NCBI GenBank assembly: GCA_014190035.1
Contig: BJFU01000004.1
Coordinates: 1 to 50,152 of the forward strand
Origin: Actinomycetes bacterium
Lineage (GTDB): Bacteria; Actinomycetota; Actinomycetes; S36-B12; UBA5976
Reading direction: 5' to 3'
DNA length: 50,152 nt
Positions 45,995 to 50,152 of the stretch are shown here, one piece after another. Each line of letters begins with the position of its first letter. The stretch's first letter is position 1. The notes under the pieces are model-generated. The model saw only the letters and a list, made by a program, of their open reading frames with translations. It did no database searches and was not told the origin of the DNA. A program made the position numbers and the translations under genes.

Positions 45995-47212
45995 TTAGCG
46001 AATTCTCACACGATCAGGTGTTAGTTCATCCAACTTTGTGATGCCCAGAAGTCTCATCGACATTTCGATTTCGGCTTTTAGTAATGCCACAACTCGATCA
46101 ACACCTTGTTCGCCACCTGCCATTAAACCGTATAAATAAGCTCTGCCGATTAATACCGCGTTTGCACCCAATCCAATTGCGGCCAAAATATCTGTTCCAG
46201 CCATTACACCACCGTCAATCAAAACTGTGAAATCTTTACCAACTGCTTTTCTAACTTCTGGAAGTAGTTCTAGTGGCACAGGAGCTTTATCCATTTGTCT
46301 GCCACCATGAGTGGAAAGAATTACTCCATCAACACCTGCATTTTTTAGCATTACGGCATCTTCAACAGATTGCACACCTTTAATTAATAATTTTCCATTC
46401 CAAACTGATTTAAGCCATTTAATATCTTCCAAAGTAATTGAGGGATCAAAAATCTTTGACAACAAATCAGCAACAGTTCCGCCACTGTCTTTCATGTCAA
46501 GGGAGGCAAAAACAAGTGGTTCAGTAGTTAAAAGATTCATCCACCATTTTGGGTATCTAGCCATACCGATCAGTGTTTTTAAAGTCAATTTAGGTGGAAT
46601 TGTTAAACCATTTTTAACGTCTCTGTATCTAACTCCACCAACTACAGTGTCAACTGTTAAAACAATGGTTTCATATCCTGAAGCTTTTACTCTTTCAATT
46701 AACTTCTCATTTGGTTCTCTTTCGCGTCTTACATATAACTGGTACCAACGACGCACATTTGGAACTTCTTTAGCTAAATCTTCTGGTGAAGTTGTACCAA
46801 GAGTTGATAAGCCATAAAGAATTCCATATTTTTCTGCCACTCGAGCAACTGCTGGTTCGCCTTCATAACCCATCATGCGAGTAAAACCAGTTGCAGCAAA
46901 TGCAAAAGGCAAAGCATTCTTTTTACCTAAAATATCTACAGAAGTGTCAACATTTGTGACATCTCTTAAAACACGAGGTGAGAATTCAACATTGTTAAAT
47001 GTTTCTCTTGCTCTATTAAGACTTGCTTCAGAACCAGATGCACCATCGGTGTAATCAAATACTGAACGAGGAGTTCTCTTGGAGGCTAATTCTCGAATAT
47101 CCCAAATGTTGGTTGCTTTATTAAGTTTTACTTGTTTTCTATTTAAGTTTGGCCATCTAAAACCAATTAGGGAAATTACTTCTAGGGGACGAGGAAGCCT
47201 GCGCTTAACCAT
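45995..47212 (-). CDS. lldD: FMN-dependent alpha-hydroxyacid dehydrogenase (L-lactate dehydrogenase-like)
   Basis: 405 residues. FMN-enzyme motifs are SVFDYTDGASGSE (about 50-62), FAATGFTRMM, YQLYVRRERE, KGVQSVEDA, STHGGRQMD (catalytic His) and LIDGGVMAGTDI, with IGLGANAVLIGRA at the end. HGGRQ is preceded by Thr where Asn is usual. It oxidises L-lactate or a related 2-hydroxyacid to the keto acid. It sits between two tRNA genes, an unusual place. The lldD name is tentative, since related enzymes act on glycolate or mandelate. Confidence 0.85.
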   Translation of the reverse strand: MVKRRLPRPLEVISLIGFRWPNLNRKQVKLNKATNIWDIRELASKRTPRSVFDYTDGASGSEASLNRARETFNNVEFSPRVLRDVTNVDTSVDILGKKNALPFAFAATGFTRMMGYEGEPAVARVAEKYGILYGLSTLGTTSPEDLAKEVPNVRRWYQLYVRREREPNEKLIERVKASGYETIVLTVDTVVGGVRYRDVKNGLTIPPKLTLKTLIGMARYPKWWMNLLTTEPLVFASLDMKDSGGTVADLLSKIFDPSITLEDIKWLKSVWNGKLLIKGVQSVEDAVMLKNAGVDGVILSTHGGRQMDKAPVPLELLPEVRKAVGKDFTVLIDGGVMAGTDILAAIGLGANAVLIGRAYLYGLMAGGEQGVDRVVALLKAEIEMSMRLLGITKLDELTPDRVRIR

Positions 47213-47269
47213 GAGGTCCTATTCCAGAGTAAAAGTTGTATACCAAAAATTACTACATCACTTGCTTTG

Positions 47270-47341
47270 CTGGGGTACTAGGACTCGAACCTAGACGAGC
47301 GGATCCAGAAACCGCTGGGCTGCCAATTACCCCATACCCCA
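47270..47341 (-). tRNA. tRNA-Gln (CTG)
   Basis: 72 nt on the minus strand. The acceptor stem TGGGGTA pairs with TACCCCA and the discriminator is G. Loop TTCTGGA gives anticodon CTG. The D-stem is GGGT/GCCC and the T-arm is CTAGGTTCGAGTCCTAG. The base pair next to the anticodon loop (31-39) reads T-T, a mismatch; the rest is regular. CCA is not encoded. It is 5 bp from gltX. Confidence 0.93.
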
Positions 47342-47346
47342 CTGGC

Positions 47347-48825
47347 TTATTTCTTTAAGTGTTTTTCAATTCTTGAAATTACTTTTTCCCGTCCCATGAT
47401 TTCCATTGATTCAAACAATGGTGGAGAAACCCTTCTCCCAGTTACTGCTACTCGTAGCGCTGTAAAAACTATGCGAGCTTTTAAGCCCATTTCTGTGACT
47501 AAAACTCTATTTAATTCATCATGCAACTTTTCAGTTTTAAACTCTGGTAATTCCTTTATTATTTTCACACTTGCTTCTAGTGCTGGCAAAATATCGTGGG
47601 TTAAAGATTTCTCAGCATCCTCATGATCTACGACAAAATCTTTTTCTTCAACAAACAAGAAAGACAGCATTCCTGGAACTTGAGAAAGAGTTTCTAATCT
47701 TTCATGAACTAAAGGTGTGGCTGCCAGAAGCAAGTCTTTTTGTTCTTTACTTGGAGAATTTGGCAATACTCCAACTTCGATTAATTGCTTTTCCATACGA
47801 TTTGCTAATTCTTCAACGGAGAGTTTTCTGATCCAGTCGGCATTGATTGCGGTGCACTTTTTGATATCAAATCGGGCAGGATTAGCACTTACTCTGCTGA
47901 TTTCAAAGTTATCGGCCATTTCTTTCATGGAGAAAAATTCAATGTCATCACCAAATGACCAACCAAGAAGGGCCAAGTAGTTAAGTAATCCCTCTGGTAA
48001 GAATCCTTCTCTGCGATACATCAACAAGCTTGATTCTGGATCTCTCTTAGAAAGTTTTTTGTTTCCTTCACCCATTACATAAGGAAGATGTCCAAATTCT
48101 GGAGTAATACCTTGTCCTACTCCAATTTGTTTGAAAGCTTCATAAAGAGCAATTTGTCTAGGAGTGGAAGACAATAAGTCTTCGCCACGCAATACATGTG
48201 TAATTTCCATAAGTGCATCATCTGTTGGATTTACCAATGTGTAAAGAGGATCACCATTTGCTCTAACTAAAACATAATCAGGAATATGTTCGTGTTCAAA
48301 ACTTAATTCGCCACGTACTAAATCATTCCAAGTAATGGTTTTACTTGGCATTCTAAATCTTAAAACTGGTTCGCGACCCAATGCTTTAAAGTCTGAGACT
48401 TGTTTGTCAGTTAATTCACGACAATGAGCGTCATAGCCTGGTGTTTGGCCTTTTTCTTTTTGAGCTTTTCTTCTTTCCTCAACTTCATCTTGAGTGCAAT
48501 AACAGTGGTAGGCAAAACCTTTTTCATGAAGTTTTTTTGCAACATCTTTGTAAATATCCATGCGTTCACTTTGTCGATATGGTCCAAATGGTCCACCAAC
48601 TTCTGGGCCTTCATCCCAATTAAGTCCTAACCAGCGCATTGAATCTAGAAGAGCTTTATATGACTCTTCACTATCTCTTGCTGCATCTGTGTCTTCAATT
48701 CTAAAAACAAATGTTCCGTTGTTATGTTTTGCAAATGCCCAGTTAAAAAGTGCAGTTCTAACCATTCCCACATGTGGATCTCCTGTGGGAGATGGACAAA
48801 AGCGAACGCGAACTTTATTTGACAT
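47347..48825 (-). CDS. gltX: Glutamyl-tRNA synthetase
   Basis: Charges tRNA-Glu and, in bacteria without GlnRS, probably also tRNA-Gln, which GatCAB then amidates. 492 residues. Class I motifs are the HIGH equivalent PTGDPHVGMV (near residue 15) and KLSKRD (KMSKS equivalent, near 256). The anticodon-binding domain fills the last 150 residues. The start ATG overlaps the cimA end by 11 bp. Its nearest downstream genes are tRNA-Gln, then lldD, then tRNA-Glu, which fits a non-discriminating enzyme, but specificity is inferred. Confidence 0.96.
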   Translation of the reverse strand: MSNKVRVRFCPSPTGDPHVGMVRTALFNWAFAKHNNGTFVFRIEDTDAARDSEESYKALLDSMRWLGLNWDEGPEVGGPFGPYRQSERMDIYKDVAKKLHEKGFAYHCYCTQDEVEERRKAQKEKGQTPGYDAHCRELTDKQVSDFKALGREPVLRFRMPSKTITWNDLVRGELSFEHEHIPDYVLVRANGDPLYTLVNPTDDALMEITHVLRGEDLLSSTPRQIALYEAFKQIGVGQGITPEFGHLPYVMGEGNKKLSKRDPESSLLMYRREGFLPEGLLNYLALLGWSFGDDIEFFSMKEMADNFEISRVSANPARFDIKKCTAINADWIRKLSVEELANRMEKQLIEVGVLPNSPSKEQKDLLLAATPLVHERLETLSQVPGMLSFLFVEEKDFVVDHEDAEKSLTHDILPALEASVKIIKELPEFKTEKLHDELNRVLVTEMGLKARIVFTALRVAVTGRRVSPPLFESMEIMGREKVISRIEKHLKK

Positions 48826-50152
48826 TTGCTTTTAGCAATCCGTAGGTAACAGCATCTGAAATTGCATTCCAAGAAGCAGCAATAACGTTTTCATGAACTC
48901 CAACGGTGTCCCATTGGGAATTGCCATCAGTAGTTTCAATCAAAACTCTTGTTACTGCCCCTGTGCCTTTAACGCCTTCTAGAATTCGAACTTTGTAATC
49001 AATAAGTTCTAACTTGGCTAATTCTGGATAAATCTTTTCTAAAGCTGCTCTTAAAGCTTTATCAAGTGCGTTTACTGGACCATTTCCGCGAGACGTTTGC
49101 TCCAGAAGTTTTCCACCAGCATTAACTTTTACTACTGCCTCAGTTGTAACTTCGCCACTTTCTGATTGTTCAACTGTGGCTTTCCAGGATTCAACGGTGA
49201 AATATTTTGGATCATGTTCACCTAATTCATTTCTTAATAACAATTCAAATGAGGCATCTGCTGCTTCGAAGGTATAGCCGCGAGATTCCATCTCTTTAAC
49301 TTTTTCAACAACTGAAGTCAAAACCTCTTTGTTGCCTTCCAAGTTGTATCCCATTTCTTTACCTTTTAATTCAATGGAAGCTCTGCCTGCCATGTCAGAA
49401 ACTAAAGTTCTCATGTCATTTCCAACAAGTACTGGATCTATGTGTTGGTAAAGCATTGGATCAATCTTTACCGCACTGGCATGTAATCCTGCTTTATGCG
49501 CAAATGCTGAAAAGCCAACGTATGGTTGATGTTGATTTGGATTGATATTAGTAATTTCACTTACCGCGTGTGCAATACGAGTCATTTCTTTAATTGCATC
49601 ACTTGGCACAACAATTTTGCCTTTTTTGAATTGCAAGTTTGCAACAACGCTAAATAGATTGGCATTACCACTTCTTTCGCCATAACCATTTGCTGTTCCT
49701 TGAACATGGGTTGCGCCTGCATCAACTGCAGACAAAGTATTTGCTACGGCACAGTTGGTGTCATCATGGCAATGAATTCCGATTCGCGCTTTTGTAGCAC
49801 TTAAAACTTCATGAACAACTTCACCCAATTCGTTTGGAAGCATTCCCCCATTTGTGTCACACAGAGCAACTATTTCTGCTCCACTTTGAGTTGCAGCATT
49901 AACAACTTCTAGAGCAAAATTCTTATTACTTCTATAACCATCAAAGAAGTGTTCTGCATCAAGAAAAACTCTTCTTCCTTCAGCAGTTAAGAATGCCACA
50001 GTGTCTTTAATCATGGCAATGTTTTCTTCCAATGAAGTTTTCAAAGCTAATTCAACGTGACGATCAAAAGACTTATCAACTAAAGTAATTACTTGAGCTT
50101 TTGAATCAAGTAGATCTCTTACTTGTGGATCATCTGGTGCTTTTACATTTGG
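48815..50152 (-). CDS. cimA: (R)-citramalate synthase; 5' end outside the window
   Basis: Condenses pyruvate with acetyl-CoA to citramalate, giving a threonine-free route to isoleucine. The frame is open to the right edge (PNVKAPDDPQVRDLLDSK is the first visible sequence), so the N-terminal TIM-barrel start is missing, about 80-90 residues by family length. Visible motifs are FLDAEHFFDGYRSN, CDTNGGMLP, GIHCHDDTNCAVAN, GTANGYGERSGNANL and the LeuA-type C-terminal regulatory domain (from about 350). The extra KSFDRHVELAL before LEENIAMI fits CimA rather than LeuA. Leucine and isoleucine synthesis share LeuCD encoded nearby. Confidence 0.93.
   Translation of the reverse strand, partial: PNVKAPDDPQVRDLLDSKAQVITLVDKSFDRHVELALKTSLEENIAMIKDTVAFLTAEGRRVFLDAEHFFDGYRSNKNFALEVVNAATQSGAEIVALCDTNGGMLPNELGEVVHEVLSATKARIGIHCHDDTNCAVANTLSAVDAGATHVQGTANGYGERSGNANLFSVVANLQFKKGKIVVPSDAIKEMTRIAHAVSEITNINPNQHQPYVGFSAFAHKAGLHASAVKIDPMLYQHIDPVLVGNDMRTLVSDMAGRASIELKGKEMGYNLEGNKEVLTSVVEKVKEMESRGYTFEAADASFELLLRNELGEHDPKYFTVESWKATVEQSESGEVTTEAVVKVNAGGKLLEQTSRGNGPVNALDKALRAALEKIYPELAKLELIDYKVRILEGVKGTGAVTRVLIETTDGNSQWDTVGVHENVIAASWNAISDAVTYGLLKANVK

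Overview
The window is an A+T-rich, tightly packed bacterial chromosome segment with about 50 protein genes, two tRNA genes and no mobile element, prophage or CRISPR array. Gene content and order are actinobacterial: ffh-glnD-glnK-amtB, rpsP-khpA-rimM-trmD-rplS-lepB-rnhB, ftsY-smc-mutM-rnc-rpmF-DUF177-SepIVA-like-coaD-rsmD-recG, and thiL/Lrp-ddl-gpsA-plsC-hup-leuDC with tRNA-Glu, tRNA-Gln and gltX. HU has a lysine-rich tail, and polyphosphate glucokinase and a SepIVA-like protein are present. Low G+C, many 4-bp or longer overlaps, and GTG/TTG starts suggest a streamlined aquatic actinobacterium, most like the Nanopelagicales (acI) group. That placement is inference from memory; no search was run.

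Layout. Positions 1-5.7 kb (+) hold a truncated IlvD/Edd-type sugar-acid dehydratase, a FAD/Fe-S 2-hydroxyacid dehydrogenase and an MFS exporter. At 5.7-6.3 kb lies an isolated 75-residue Arg/Lys/Ala repeat protein with its own leader, strong Shine-Dalgarno and terminator. At 6.3-11.7 kb are a small membrane protein, a secreted chymotrypsin-fold protease, map, a secreted SCO2322-like protein behind a cobalamin riboswitch, apt, an aquaporin and ppgK. At 11.7-16.6 kb (-) is the rpsP-to-rnhB operon, ending in a DUF2231-cytochrome b5 fusion. At 16.7-26.2 kb are an orphan XRE regulator with a palindromic operator, ffh, the nitrogen-control trio, mgsA, and a GDSL hydrolase with two GT4 glycosyltransferases. 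At 26.3-27.7 kb (+) are a HAD phosphatase and a TSUP permease. From 27.7 kb to the right edge almost everything is on the minus strand: SRP receptor, SMC, DNA repair, ribosome biogenesis, CoA, thiamine, peptidoglycan and phospholipid genes, hup, leuCD, tRNAs, lldD, gltX and a truncated cimA.

How genes combine. FtsY and Ffh form the SRP pathway and LepB processes its clients. GlnD, GlnK and AmtB form an ammonium uptake and sensing module. CimA with LeuCD supplies 2-oxobutyrate for isoleucine as well as serving leucine synthesis. GltX sits beside tRNA-Glu and tRNA-Gln, as expected for a non-discriminating GluRS used with an amidotransferase. The 2-hydroxyacid dehydrogenases at both ends and methylglyoxal synthase could connect through lactate.

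Most unusual points: the basic repeat protein; the B12 riboswitch with a terminator and a Shine-Dalgarno-sequestering hairpin in front of one secreted protein; a protease whose signal-peptide cleavage would directly create the activating VVGG end; a membrane-anchored b5 heme domain; an XRE gene that looks leaderless with a 22-bp operator; mutually exclusive hairpins in the hup leader; and related acidic tails, sharing a 20-nt identical stretch, on ribosomal proteins L19 and S16.
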